Below, piece by piece: positions 41,807 through 51,069 of a stretch of 64,000 nucleotides of DNA. How positions within the stretch are numbered: position 1 is the stretch's first letter; each line of letters begins with the position of its first letter. The stretch is from G965279355 sp965279355 (lineage in GTDB: Bacteria; Pseudomonadota; Alphaproteobacteria; CACIAM-22H2), in the NCBI GenBank assembly GCA_965279355.1, contig OZ257155.1, forward strand, positions 3,286,001 through 3,350,000, given 5' to 3'. The position numbers and the translations under genes are program-made. The notes under the pieces were generated by a model that saw only the letters and a list, made by a program, of their open reading frames with translations, had not been told where the DNA came from and did not search any database.

Positions 41807-42784
41807 TCAATCCGGCTTCGCCCCCGATATCTCGATGACCTTCTTCCACTTCGCGGTTTCGCCGCGCACATAGGCGGTGAACTCGGCCTGGGTGTTGCCG
41901 ATCATGGTGGCGCCCTGGGCCGAAAGTTGCGCGCCGACTTCCGGGTTGCGGATGGCGGCGACGAAGATCGCGTGGATGCGATTGACCAGCGGCTGCGGCA
42001 TGCCAGACGGTCCGACCAGCCCGTACCAGTTGTCAGCTTCCACCTGCGCGAAACCGGCTTCGGTGGTCGTCGGCACGTCGGGCACCGCTTTCGCGCGCTG
42101 CTTGCTGCCGACCGCGATGGCGCGCAGCTTGCCGGCCTGCACGTGCGGCAGCAGGACCGGGATGTCGGCGAACATCATCTGCACATGACCGCCCAGAAGA
42201 TCGGTGACAGCGGGGGCGGCGCCGCGATAGGGCACATGCACCATGTTGATATTGGCGCTGAACTTCAGCAGCTCGGCCGCCAGATGCGGCATGCCGCCGC
42301 TGCCGGTCGAGGCGAAGTTGAGCTTGCCCGGCTGCGCCTTGGCCAGCGCCACGATGTCGGCCAGCGTGTTTGCCTTCACATCGGGATGCACGACCAGGAT
42401 CTCCGGCACGGCCACGACCTGCGTGATCAGGGCCAGATCCTTGCCGACGTCGTATGGCATCGGCTGCAGGCTGGGGTTGATGGCCAGCGCGCCGGAGCTG
42501 GTGATCGCCAGCGAATAACCGTCGGGTGCCGATTTCGCGACATTGTCGGTGCCGGTCAGGCCGCCGGCGCCGCCGCGATTGTCGATCACCACCGGCTGCT
42601 TCACCGCATCGGACACCGCCTTGCCGACAACGCGGGCAATGATGTCATTGGGACCGCCGGCGGGGAACGGCACCACGACGCGGATCGGCTTGTTCGGATA
42701 ATCCTGGGCCAGCGCTGCGGTTGTGACGGCGGGCAGTGCGGCGACAGCCAGCCCAAGCAGGGCGCGGTGAAACAGGTGACGCAT
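41807..42784 (-). CDS. tripartite tricarboxylate transporter receptor (Bug/TctC)
   Basis: 325 aa with a signal peptide. Conserved stretches PNKPIRVVVPFPAGGPNDII and VPYRGAAPAVTDLLGGHVQM identify a Bug solute receptor. These periplasmic proteins bind carboxylates and feed TctAB permeases; no tctA or tctB is in the window, so it is an orphan receptor, as is common in this class. AGGGAGGA before ATG. Confidence 0.92.
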   Translation of the reverse strand: MRHLFHRALLGLAVAALPAVTTAALAQDYPNKPIRVVVPFPAGGPNDIIARVVGKAVSDAVKQPVVIDNRGGAGGLTGTDNVAKSAPDGYSLAITSSGALAINPSLQPMPYDVGKDLALITQVVAVPEILVVHPDVKANTLADIVALAKAQPGKLNFASTGSGGMPHLAAELLKFSANINMVHVPYRGAAPAVTDLLGGHVQMMFADIPVLLPHVQAGKLRAIAVGSKQRAKAVPDVPTTTEAGFAQVEADNWYGLVGPSGMPQPLVNRIHAIFVAAIRNPEVGAQLSAQGATMIGNTQAEFTAYVRGETAKWKKVIEISGAKPD

Positions 42785-42882
42785 CGGATCCTCCCTTAAG
42801 CGGGGTTACGCGATGCGCCCCCGTCGATGAGGCGCCAGCCTAGCGGGACACCCCGGCGAACGCCACTGCTCTCCGCTTTTGC

Positions 42883-44568
42883 TCAGGTCGCGCACCATTC
42901 ACGCCACGCCGCGCGCAAGGCCGCTTCGAATGCGCGCGTGGACTGAACTATGTCGCAGCCGGGCGATGCGAGCACTTTGCCGCGCAGCGTCTGCCGAAGC
43001 GTGTCCAGTGTCTGCAAGTCGCGCGCGAGCGCGATGGCGCGGGCGACATAATCGTCGTCGGTCCGGGTTATTCCCTCGGAGAGTCCGACATGGGACAGGA
43101 TTGACGCCGAATAGCGCTCCAGCGGCCGTTCGCCTTCGCGCGTGACAACAGGCACGCCCATGAGCAGCGTGTCGTAGGTTGTGGTGACGCCGACATAGGG
43201 AAAGGTATCGAGCGCGATGTCGATCTCCTCGAAGATCGACAGATGCGCGTTGTGCTGCGTCACCCACGGCCTGACGATCAGCCGTTCGCGCGGAAATCCT
43301 TCGGCGGCCAGCCGTGCAGCGGCTGCCTCGCACGCGGCCTCGGTGCGGAAGGCGAAACCCCCTTTGATCAGCAGGCGCGAACCCGGAACACCGTCGAGGA
43401 TTCGCCGCCATGCGGCCCGGGCGTGGCCGCCGGCTTTATGAAACGCGTTCACCATGCCGAAGGTCACAAAGCCGTTCGCCCTGGCCGGCGTCGGCCCGAT
43501 GGATGGCAGGTCGGCGGGCGGCCGGAAGAGATAGGGAAAGGGAATCCGCAGCGCCCGTTCGGTGAACCGCTGGCTGACGATACGGTCGGGAAGCGCATGG
43601 TCGTCGGCCACGACATAGTCGATCGTGTCGCCGCCGCAGCTTCCCATGACGGGATACGACATCTGAATTGGCGCCGGCCGCCGGGCCATGGCCGTGAGGC
43701 GCGAGCCGCTGGTGAAGGAGATGGGATCTATGAGGATGTCGATCCGGTCTGTGCGGATCTGCGCCGCGAAATCGTCATGGGAAAGTCCGGCTGACCGGCG
43801 CCACGCCATGCATTTCCTGTAGCGCTCCGTCGTCCGGTCTTCGCGGGCCTCCGGCAGGTCGGAATAGGCGAAGAGCTCGACCTGCGCCGGATCGTGCGCC
43901 TCGATAAGCGGCAGTAATGTGTAGGCCAGCGTGTGCGTGCACATCTGCGGGCCGCCGATATAGCCGACCCGAAGGCGACGCTCCGGATCGCGGCTGTTGT
44001 CATGCGGGCGCCGCGCGGACGCAGCCGGTTTGACAAAGCGCTCATGCCACAGGCGCGCGACCGCCGAGGCGTCGAAGTCGTCGGACTCCCCGGTCAGATT
44101 GAGACTGAGGGTCGCGGCCTGATATAGAGGCTCGTAGCCAGGAAGGGGCGGCAAGGCGAAAAGTTTCCGATAGACGTCTGCGGCGCCGTGCAGATCGTCC
44201 AGCCGTTCCAGTGACCAGGCGAGATCGACCAGCACACGTGGATCCGGCTCGCCGCGCTCGATGGCCTGGCGATAGGATGAAACAGCTTCGGCGTGCCTCT
44301 CCTGGAAACGCAGGCAGCGGCCGAGATTATAGTGGGCGCGCGCGAATTGCGGATTCAGCGCGACGACCTTGCGGTAGCTTGCTTCCGCGGCCTCGAAATC
44401 GCCGCGCTGGACGTGAATGGCGGCGAGGTTGTTCCAGGCGCCGCTATTGCCCGCATCCGCCGCGAGGGCCTCGCGATATTTCTCCGCAGCACCCGCCACG
44501 TCGCCGCTGGTATGCAGTGCCAGGCCGGCGGCCAGCAGCGTGTTGCTTGTGGGGGGAGACTCGGACAT
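42883..44568 (-). CDS. TPR protein with O-GlcNAc transferase-like (GT41) domain
   Basis: 561 aa. Residues about 10-150 form four TPRs (EKYREALAADAGNSGAWNNL, SYRKVVALNPQFARAHYNLG). The C-terminal part has RRLRVGYIGG, GFVTFGMVNAFHKAG and DIALDTFPYVGVTTTYDTLL, the GT41 signature. Bacterial members glycosylate proteins or adhesins, e.g. flagellin or HMW-type adhesins. ATG 44568 has AGGA 9 nt upstream. It is part of the sugar cluster downstream of GT2/DegT/Gfo genes. Confidence 0.9.
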   Translation of the reverse strand: MSESPPTSNTLLAAGLALHTSGDVAGAAEKYREALAADAGNSGAWNNLAAIHVQRGDFEAAEASYRKVVALNPQFARAHYNLGRCLRFQERHAEAVSSYRQAIERGEPDPRVLVDLAWSLERLDDLHGAADVYRKLFALPPLPGYEPLYQAATLSLNLTGESDDFDASAVARLWHERFVKPAASARRPHDNSRDPERRLRVGYIGGPQMCTHTLAYTLLPLIEAHDPAQVELFAYSDLPEAREDRTTERYRKCMAWRRSAGLSHDDFAAQIRTDRIDILIDPISFTSGSRLTAMARRPAPIQMSYPVMGSCGGDTIDYVVADDHALPDRIVSQRFTERALRIPFPYLFRPPADLPSIGPTPARANGFVTFGMVNAFHKAGGHARAAWRRILDGVPGSRLLIKGGFAFRTEAACEAAAARLAAEGFPRERLIVRPWVTQHNAHLSIFEEIDIALDTFPYVGVTTTYDTLLMGVPVVTREGERPLERYSASILSHVGLSEGITRTDDDYVARAIALARDLQTLDTLRQTLRGKVLASPGCDIVQSTRAFEAALRAAWREWCAT

Positions 44569-44640
44569 CCGGTCCATCCTAGGAAGTCCGGACGCGATGG
44601 CCAACCCGTCCCTGTCCTGCGGGCAGGAGGATGGGGCCCG

Positions 44641-45378
44641 CTACTCCTTGCCGACCCGCTCGCTGATGTCGAACGGGATCATCCGCGATTTCAGCCAGCG
44701 CACGCCGATCATGTCGACCACGGCACCCTTGCGGGCAAGAATGCCGAAGCCGTAATGGCTGCTGCCGTAGCTGCGTTCGCGGTTGGTGATCGGGACTTCG
44801 ACGATCTTGCGGCCACGGAAGGCCATGATGATCGGGATGAAGCGGTGCACGCCCTTGAAGAAAGGGATGCCGGCAAAGGCTTCGCGCTTGAACGCGCGGT
44901 AGGTGCAGCCGGCATCGGTGACGGCATCGCCCAGAACCGAGGAGCGGATGCCATTGGCGATTTTCGAGGTCAGCGTCTTGATCCAGGAATCGCCCTGCTT
45001 GCGCACCTCCTGTCGGGTGCCGCAGACGCAGTCGGCGGTTTTCAGCGCGTCGAGGAATTTCGGCAGATCGGCGGGATCGTTCTGCAGGTCGGCATCCATC
45101 GTCACGACGATCGGTGCGCGCGACCGGGTGATGGCGGTGTAGCTCGCGGCCGACTCTCCGGAATTTCGGTCGAGGCGGAATGCGGTCAGGCTTGGATGCG
45201 TCTTCGCCAGTTCCGTCAGCACGTCCCAGGAGCGGTCGGTGGAGCGGTCGTCGGTGATGACGATCTCGTAGGATCGGCCGATCCCCGCCATGGCGGCGTC
45301 GATCTGCCGCACCAGCTCCTTCAGGTTGCCTTCCTCGTTATGGCAGGGAAGGACGATGCTGATTTCGGGGATGGCCAT
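44641..45378 (-). CDS. glycosyltransferase family 2 (dolichol-phosphate mannosyltransferase-like)
   Basis: 245 aa. PEISIVLPCHNEEGNLKELV at the N-terminus, DDRSTDRSWDVL, and catalytic DADLQNDPADL (DxD-type) mark GT-A, DPM1/ArnC-type enzymes. The usual C-terminal transmembrane pair is absent, so it is soluble or peripheral. It transfers a sugar from a nucleotide donor to a lipid carrier. Lies 62 nt after a REP-like element in the sugar cluster. Confidence 0.9.
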   Translation of the reverse strand: MAIPEISIVLPCHNEEGNLKELVRQIDAAMAGIGRSYEIVITDDRSTDRSWDVLTELAKTHPSLTAFRLDRNSGESAASYTAITRSRAPIVVTMDADLQNDPADLPKFLDALKTADCVCGTRQEVRKQGDSWIKTLTSKIANGIRSSVLGDAVTDAGCTYRAFKREAFAGIPFFKGVHRFIPIIMAFRGRKIVEVPITNRERSYGSSHYGFGILARKGAVVDMIGVRWLKSRMIPFDISERVGKE

Positions 45379-45393
45379 CTGTCTTCTTTATCC

Positions 45394-45464
45394 GTCATGC
45401 CCCGACTTGATCGGGGCACCCATCTTTCATGCTTCCATGGACCCCCGGTCAAGCCGGGGGTGAC
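45394..45464. repeat. REP-like paired hairpin, copy C
   Basis: GTCATGCCCCGA CTTGA TCGGGGCACCCA followed by TGGACCCCCGG TCAAG CCGGGGGTGAC. Same CTTG/CAAG cores as the other copies but different stem sequence. Lies between the GT2 and DegT genes, same strand. Confidence 0.65.
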
Positions 45465-45474
45465 TGCTACGCAG

Positions 45475-46560
45475 TCACTTTGCGCCGAATTCGATGATCT
45501 TGTCGGCGACATAAGCGGCGTCTTCGAGCTTCATCTCGCCATGGATCGGCAGGGACAGGATATCCTTCACCGCCGCGTCCGTCTTCGGCAGCGTCGGGAG
45601 GTCCTTGTAGAGGTTGGTCATTGCCGGCTGCTTGTGGTTCGCCGTCGGGTAGTGGATGCCGGTGCCGATGCCGTTTTCCTGCAGGAACTTCGCCAGCGCA
45701 TCGCGGCGCGGATGGCGGATCACATACATGTGGAACGCATGCTCGGCCCAGTCGCGCACCGGCGGGGTCTGCACGACGCCGGATAGACGATCAGTGTACA
45801 GCTTCGCGACTTCGCGGCGGCGCACATTGCCGGCGGGCAGGCTGCGCAGCAGCACGCGGCCGGCGGCGGCCTGGATTTCGTTGAAGCGCAGGTTCCAGCC
45901 GACGAAATCATGCGCGAACTTGGTGAGGCGGCCATGATCGCGGGCGGCGCGGATATGCGTCGCCACGGGGTCGTCATTGGTCATCACGCAGCCGCCATCG
46001 CCCAGAACCGTGAGGTTCTTGGACGGGTAGAACGAAAAAGCGGAGGCATCGCCCATCGAGCCGACCGACCGGCCCTTGTACTTGGCGCCGTGCGCCTGCG
46101 CGCAATCCTCGACGACCCACAGCTTGTGCTTCTTGGCGATGGCGAGGATCGCATCCATGTCGCAGGGATGGCCGTATAGATGCACCGGCAGGATACCGAC
46201 GGTCTTGGGTGTAATGGCCTTCTCGATGGCGGCGGGATCGACACAATAGGTGTCGTCGATGTCGACAAAGATCGGTCTTGCGCCGCAATGGATCATCGGC
46301 TCGACCGACGGAAAGGCGGTGTGCGAAGGCACGATCACTTCATCGCCGTCCTTCACGCCCATGGCTCCATGCAGCAGGTACGTGGCGGTCGTCCACGAGG
46401 TCGACAGGATGCAGTGCTTCATCCCGACGAACGCGGCCAGTTCCTTTTCGAACGCGGCGCATTCATCGGCCAGGATGTAGCGGCCGGAATCGATCGCCTT
46501 GAGGACGGCCTGTTTCACTTCGTCGGTGATCGTGACTTGAGATAGCGGGATTTTACGCAT
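45475..46560 (-). CDS. DegT/DnrJ/EryC1/StrS PLP-dependent sugar aminotransferase
   Basis: 361 aa. PLP-lysine in SFYPSKNLTVLGDGG, VEDCAQAHGAKYKG with the PLP-binding Asp, and IVPSHTAFPSVEPMIHCGAR. Such enzymes transfer an amino group to a keto-sugar nucleotide. With the Gfo/Idh dehydrogenase encoded upstream it could make a 3-amino sugar (WbpB/WbpE-like), used in surface glycans. Confidence 0.92.
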   Translation of the reverse strand: MRKIPLSQVTITDEVKQAVLKAIDSGRYILADECAAFEKELAAFVGMKHCILSTSWTTATYLLHGAMGVKDGDEVIVPSHTAFPSVEPMIHCGARPIFVDIDDTYCVDPAAIEKAITPKTVGILPVHLYGHPCDMDAILAIAKKHKLWVVEDCAQAHGAKYKGRSVGSMGDASAFSFYPSKNLTVLGDGGCVMTNDDPVATHIRAARDHGRLTKFAHDFVGWNLRFNEIQAAAGRVLLRSLPAGNVRRREVAKLYTDRLSGVVQTPPVRDWAEHAFHMYVIRHPRRDALAKFLQENGIGTGIHYPTANHKQPAMTNLYKDLPTLPKTDAAVKDILSLPIHGEMKLEDAAYVADKIIEFGAK

Positions 46561-46582
46561 CGCGAACTCTTCTCTTCCTTTA

Positions 46583-46642
46583 GTCATGGCCGGACTTGTT
46601 CCGGCCATCCACGTTGGTGCCCGGGACAAGCCCGGGCATGAC
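46583..46642. repeat. REP-like paired hairpin, copy D
   Basis: GTCATGGCCGGA CTTGT TCCGGCCATCCA and then GTGCCCGGG ACAAG CCCGGGCATGAC. Inside the sugar operon between the DegT and Gfo/Idh genes; the stems again differ but the core is kept. Confidence 0.65.
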
Positions 46643-46657
46643 GACTTTAAAAATAAA

Positions 46658-47647
46658 TCAGCCTTCAAACGCCAGCGTACGGCCCTGCTTCGCCGACTCA
46701 ATCGCGGTCTCGACGACGCGCACTGCCCAGTAGCCCTGCCAGCCATCGGCCAGCGGCGGCTTGCGGGTGGCCACGCTGTCGAGGAAGGCGCGCACTTCTT
46801 CCAGCAGCGTTTCGGCCGGCGGGAATTCGAGCTGCTTCACCAGGCCCTCCACGGCGTTGAACTCGCCGCCCTTGGCGGGCTCGTGGCGGCCCTCGTAGGT
46901 CTTGATCTTGTATTGCGCGACATTGAAGTCGCAGATCGCCGACAGCTTGTCGCCGGTGACCGTCACGTCGCGGAACTTGCCGGGGACATGGTAGCCGGTC
47001 TCGATCTGTCCCATCACGCGGCCGGTCGGCAGCTCATAGTCGAGCATGATTAGCGACTGATCGTCCATGCCGCGGCCCATGAAGTCGGCGAGGTGGCCAG
47101 TGACGCGCTTTGGGAACGCGCCGGTGATGAAGTTGAACAGAGCCGCGAAATGGATGGCGTCGGCGAACGACACGCCGCCGTCGGAGCGCGGACGCTTGAA
47201 GCCGCTGAAATTACCGCGCAGCAGGCGCAGCTTTCCGAACTCGCCGGCTTTCACCGCATCGCGCATCCACAGGCTGGCCGGGTCGTAGAGGAAGATGTGG
47301 CCGGTGACGAGAATGCGCTGCTTCCTGTCGGCGAGCTCGGCGAGTTCCTTCGACTCCTTGCCGGTCATTGCCAGCGGCTTTTCCACCAGCAGGTCCTTGC
47401 CGGCTTCGAGCAGCGTTTTGGCCAGGGCGTAATGCGCCGGTCCCGGCGTCGCGATCACCGCGCAGTCGATCTTCGGGATAAAGGCCAGCGGATCGGTGCC
47501 GGTGTTCTCGGCGGGGAAGCCGCTCTTCACCAGAGCCTCAAGCCGGGCGAGGTCGGTATCGACGCAATACAGCGTCACGGGCAGCGACCGCAGGAGGCGC
47601 AGATGATTCTGGCCCCAGCGGCCCAGCCCCACGAGAAGAACGTTCAT
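46658..47647 (-). CDS. Gfo/Idh/MocA family oxidoreductase
   Basis: 329 aa. Rossmann start MNVLLVGLGRWGQNHLRLL (GxGxxG), then EKPLAMTGKESKEL (the EKP motif of the family) and the C-terminal beta-sheet domain. It probably oxidises a nucleotide sugar (WbpB-like) to the keto-sugar for the adjacent aminotransferase; this is context-based. No ribosome-binding site stronger than GAG seen. Leads the sugar gene set on the minus strand. Confidence 0.88.
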   Translation of the reverse strand: MNVLLVGLGRWGQNHLRLLRSLPVTLYCVDTDLARLEALVKSGFPAENTGTDPLAFIPKIDCAVIATPGPAHYALAKTLLEAGKDLLVEKPLAMTGKESKELAELADRKQRILVTGHIFLYDPASLWMRDAVKAGEFGKLRLLRGNFSGFKRPRSDGGVSFADAIHFAALFNFITGAFPKRVTGHLADFMGRGMDDQSLIMLDYELPTGRVMGQIETGYHVPGKFRDVTVTGDKLSAICDFNVAQYKIKTYEGRHEPAKGGEFNAVEGLVKQLEFPPAETLLEEVRAFLDSVATRKPPLADGWQGYWAVRVVETAIESAKQGRTLAFEG

Positions 47648-47770
47648 TTTTTTGTGGGAGTCGGGGGTTGGCGGAAACGCCGCTATTTAGCGGGTTTTAC
47701 CCCCTGCGGCCAGTCCGTTTTCGCGCTGCAGCAGAGCTTTATGATGCGTAAAACTACCCATATAGGGTGC

Positions 47771-48235
47771 ATGGCAAAGCAAAGTGCAGGGCTTTTGGTC
47801 TACAGGCGGGAGAGCGGGCAGTTGCGCGTCTTTCTGGTCCATCCCGGCGGCCCCTTCTGGGCCAGGAAGGATGCGGGGGCCTGGTCGATTCCCAAGGGAG
47901 AATTTACGCCGGAGGAGAACCAGCTCGACGCGGCGCGGCGGGAATTTACCGAGGAAACCGGGCAGTCCGTCGATGGCCGGTTCGTGGCGCTGACGCCCTG
48001 CAGGCAGCCCGGCGGCAAGATCGTGCATGCCTTCGCGGTCGAGGCGGATGTCGATGCCGGGAATATCCGCAGCAATCAATGCGAAATCGAATTTCCGCCG
48101 CGCTCCGGAAAGCGGATACTGATTCCCGAAGTCGACCGCGCCGGATGGTTCACGCTCGATGACGCACGGGACAAGATATTGAAGGGCCAGTGGCCGATGC
48201 TGGACGAACTCGTCAGCGTTGTTGGCAAAGACTAG
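47771..48235 (+). CDS. NUDIX hydrolase
   Basis: 154 aa. Nudix box GEFTPEENQLDAARREFTEE followed by TG (GX5EX7REUXEEXGU), residues about 48-70. The N-terminal AKQSAGLLVYRRESGQLRVF and PGGPFWARKDAGAWSIPKG match a subfamily that hydrolyses nucleoside diphosphate derivatives such as Ap4A or dNTPs. No partner gene. ATG 47771 starts at the homology. Confidence 0.9.
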   Translation: MAKQSAGLLVYRRESGQLRVFLVHPGGPFWARKDAGAWSIPKGEFTPEENQLDAARREFTEETGQSVDGRFVALTPCRQPGGKIVHAFAVEADVDAGNIRSNQCEIEFPPRSGKRILIPEVDRAGWFTLDDARDKILKGQWPMLDELVSVVGKD

Positions 48236-48256
48236 AAGACACTGCCTGGGCTGACG

Positions 48257-48820
48257 CTACTTCGCCGGCGACATTTCCCGCTTGTGGACCTTGACCGGCT
48301 TCTTGGGCGGGAGCGGCCGTTCCGTCCGCATCTTCTTAAGCGCGGTGGCCAACTGGTCATGCGCGCGCGCCGTTTCTTCTTTCATGAATTCTGGCGTCAC
48401 CGTCCAGGTCGTCATTTCGAGACGCAACCCGTTCGGATCGAAGAAATAGATCGAGTTCAGGATGCCGTGATCGGTGATGCCCACGACATCGACGCCATTC
48501 GCCTCAAGGTTCTGCTTCGCCTTCTTCAGGTCATCCACGGAATCCACTTGGAAGGCGAAATGGGTGAGCCAGTCCGGTGTGTCCTTGTCGACATCGGTGG
48601 TCTTGCCGTCGCCGATATCGAAAAAGGCGATATAGGACCCGTCCTTCATCTCGAAGAAGATGTGAACGTAGGGCGCGTACTCCCCGGTGCTCGGCACATG
48701 GTCGGCGGCGATCACGTGGGCCAGTGGAAGCCCTAGAATCTCCTCATAAAAATGACGCGTTTCCTCCGCGTCCCGGCATTTCCACGCAAAATGATTGAGG
48801 CGCTGCAGGGCGACGCTCAT
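48257..48820 (-). CDS. VOC family protein (glyoxalase/dioxygenase fold)
   Basis: 187 aa. Metal ligands visible as LNHFAWKCRDAEETRHFYEE (His), HIFFEMKDGSYIAFFDIGDG (His/Glu) and LEMTTW (Glu). A single vicinal-oxygen-chelate pair of modules with a Lys-rich C-terminal tail (RPLPPKKPVKVHKREM). Substrate unknown. Converges on the NUDIX gene. Confidence 0.85.
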   Translation of the reverse strand: MSVALQRLNHFAWKCRDAEETRHFYEEILGLPLAHVIAADHVPSTGEYAPYVHIFFEMKDGSYIAFFDIGDGKTTDVDKDTPDWLTHFAFQVDSVDDLKKAKQNLEANGVDVVGITDHGILNSIYFFDPNGLRLEMTTWTVTPEFMKEETARAHDQLATALKKMRTERPLPPKKPVKVHKREMSPAK

Positions 48821-48965
48821 GGGGACATCCTCCAGAAAGTTAGGCTATATGTAGGATCAGCCCGGCAAAAAGTATAGTATCGGGCGGACAAGTCGTGGAC
48901 GCGGGCGAATGCCCCGGCGGGGCTTCGCGAGCGTCAAAAGGCGCGGAAAAACAGGGGAGGATTCG

Positions 48966-49967
48966 ATGACGAGCGGACGATGCGGGCGGTGGACCGCCTA
49001 TTTCACGGCGGCGCTCCTTCTGGCGGGGGGTAGTCTGGCGCCGGCACAGGCGCAGACAAAATCCGAACAGCAGAAATGGCCGACCAAGCAGATCACCTTC
49101 CTGTTCGGCAACCAGCCGGGCGGCGTGGTCGACCTGCTCGCGCGCATATATGGCGAGTTGATCCAGCGAAGCACTGGCCAGACCGTGGTTCTTGAAGTGA
49201 AGGCCGGCGCCGGCGGTGTGATCGCGGCCCAGGCGCTGAACAACGCCCGCCCCGACGGACATACCATCATGCTGGCCCTCGGCGGCATGCACACAGTCAC
49301 ACCGCATCTGCAGCCGGTTCCGTTCGATCCCATCAACGATTTTCAGCCGGTGACGATGCTCTTCTCCTTTCCGGTGATCCTGACCGTGCGTTCCGACAGC
49401 CCGGTCAAGTCGATCGCGGAACTCGTCGCTTCATCGAAGGCCAAACCCAAGGGCCTGACCTACGGAACGCCGGGGCCAGGCTCGCCGATGCACCTGATGG
49501 GTGCGTTGTTCCAGAACGCCTCCGGGGCCAATGTCGAGCATATCGGCTATCGCGGCGGCCCGCCGATGCTGGCGGCCCTGCTGAGCGGCGAGGTGGATTA
49601 CGGCTGGGTTGCGTATTCGCAGATTCGAGGCAACCCGGAAAAGATGCGCCCGCTCGCCGTCGCCAACAAGCAGCGGTCCAATGTGCTGCCGGATGTCCCG
49701 ACCTTCACCGAGCTCGGATTTAAGGGGATCGATCTCGACAACTGGTTCGGGATCATCACCACCAAGGGCACGCCGCCCTGGATCGTCGCCCGCCTGCGCG
49801 ACGAATTCATGCGCGCGCATGGTACGCCGGAGGTGCGCAAGCGAATTGCCGATGAAGGTTACAACTGGCTTGCCACGACACCGGAGGAATTCCGGGCTGT
49901 AATGCAGCGCGACTACGACACGCTGGGCAAGGTAATCAAGGAGCAGAACATCAAACGAGAGGGCTGA
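48966..49967 (+). CDS. tripartite tricarboxylate transporter receptor (Bug/TctC), second
   Basis: 333 aa with a signal peptide (YFTAALLLAGGSLAPAQAQ). WPTKQITFLFGNQPGGVVDL, IGYRGGPPMLAALLSGEVDY and QRSNVLPDVPTFTELGFKG are Bug signatures. Like the receptor at 41.8 kb it has no tctAB neighbours. AGGGGAGGA 5 nt before ATG 48966. Confidence 0.92.
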   Translation: MTSGRCGRWTAYFTAALLLAGGSLAPAQAQTKSEQQKWPTKQITFLFGNQPGGVVDLLARIYGELIQRSTGQTVVLEVKAGAGGVIAAQALNNARPDGHTIMLALGGMHTVTPHLQPVPFDPINDFQPVTMLFSFPVILTVRSDSPVKSIAELVASSKAKPKGLTYGTPGPGSPMHLMGALFQNASGANVEHIGYRGGPPMLAALLSGEVDYGWVAYSQIRGNPEKMRPLAVANKQRSNVLPDVPTFTELGFKGIDLDNWFGIITTKGTPPWIVARLRDEFMRAHGTPEVRKRIADEGYNWLATTPEEFRAVMQRDYDTLGKVIKEQNIKREG

Positions 49968-49989
49968 CGGTCGTCACGGTTACGCGCGG

Positions 49990-50604
49990 CTACAGGTCGG
50001 GCCGTGCGTAGATCGTGACCAGATCATCACGGACACGAATGGTGTAGCCGTGCCTTTCGACAAAGCGGGCGAGTGTCCGCATGGTTGGATAGTCGTCAGC
50101 GCCGATAAACTCCCGCGCATCGTCGATCACCACAACATGACCTTCGACCGGATGGCGGAGAATTGCGCCAAGTTCCTGCAAGATGGGCGTATCTTCACGA
50201 CCCCGCGCGGTGCCCGCGCCGGAATAGTGTGCGTCCAGCCAGAACAGCGTCGGCTGACTTAGCGTCTTCAGTATCTCAGGAATAAGATCGCCACTGTTGC
50301 CGAAGAGCAGGTCGATTGCATCGGTGTCTGATAACTTGGCTTGGGCTTCGGCATGCAGAGCAGGATCAAGTTCGATGGTGAAGCAGCGATCTACATAGTT
50401 CCTTAGTAGGCGAACCGTCTCGCTACGATAGGTTCCCGTTTCGACGAAGACTTTGATGCCCGTTCGCTGGGTGATGTCGATGAGGTATTGGCGCTTTTGC
50501 CCGTCGGTGAGGGCCGGGATGGGATGTTCTTCAACGCTGTGCCGAAGACGCCGCCAAACGCGAAGCCAGTTTCGGACTGGCCGCGGCAGAATGCTAAAAG
50601 ACAA
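49990..50604 (-). CDS. SAM-dependent methyltransferase-like protein
   Basis: 204 aa. IKVFVETGTYRSETVRLLRN is the SAM-binding loop type (E-T-G-T-x) of a methyltransferase branch often found in glycan clusters; CFTIELDPALHAEAQAKL supplies the ribose-binding acid, and FWLDAHYSGAG follows. Base use is slightly more AT-rich than the neighbours, and the 430 bp upstream are AT-rich with no gene, hinting at acquired DNA. Function unproven. Confidence 0.75.
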   Translation of the reverse strand: MSFSILPRPVRNWLRVWRRLRHSVEEHPIPALTDGQKRQYLIDITQRTGIKVFVETGTYRSETVRLLRNYVDRCFTIELDPALHAEAQAKLSDTDAIDLLFGNSGDLIPEILKTLSQPTLFWLDAHYSGAGTARGREDTPILQELGAILRHPVEGHVVVIDDAREFIGADDYPTMRTLARFVERHGYTIRVRDDLVTIYARPDL

Positions 50605-51069
50605 CCAAACCTCACCGGCAAACGGCCAAAATATTAATTAATTGGATTTCCCACTCTTCGACGCATTGGTAAGCAAATATCCGGCCAATAGCACGACCTT
50701 TCGCGGCCCTATGTTTCAATCGAAATCAAAAATATCGGAAAGAAATGATTTACGTTTGCTGTACGGCTTTCCGTGACTATGCCGGTCGTCATGGCCACGA
50801 CGGCAATCGTACCGACGGTCATCCTGATATTGCGGAGCGTTTTGAGGCTGCGGTGCCTGCGGTGAGATTGGCGCTGTAGATCGGACACTTCATGGGGTTT
50901 GCTCCTGTGCTGTTTCGCGGAGCCTGTATCATCCTGAATAGACGCATCCCATTGCGTTTGGCCGCAACTGGCTCCCGAGGGGCGGTGTCAGTAGTGGGCA
51001 GTTGCGCTCGCCCCGAAAGCGCTTGCGCAGGTTGTGTTTTGGGCGACAATGATCGCATGGAGAACTGCC
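50605..51069. other. 465-bp region without a convincing gene
   Basis: The first 150 bp are AT-rich (ATTAATTAATTGG, AAAATATCGG). Two short overlapping frames at 50819-51080, one per strand, lack homology and a ribosome-binding site. The last 30 bp hold the leader of the VOC gene at 51070. It may be decayed or horizontally acquired sequence. Confidence 0.45.
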
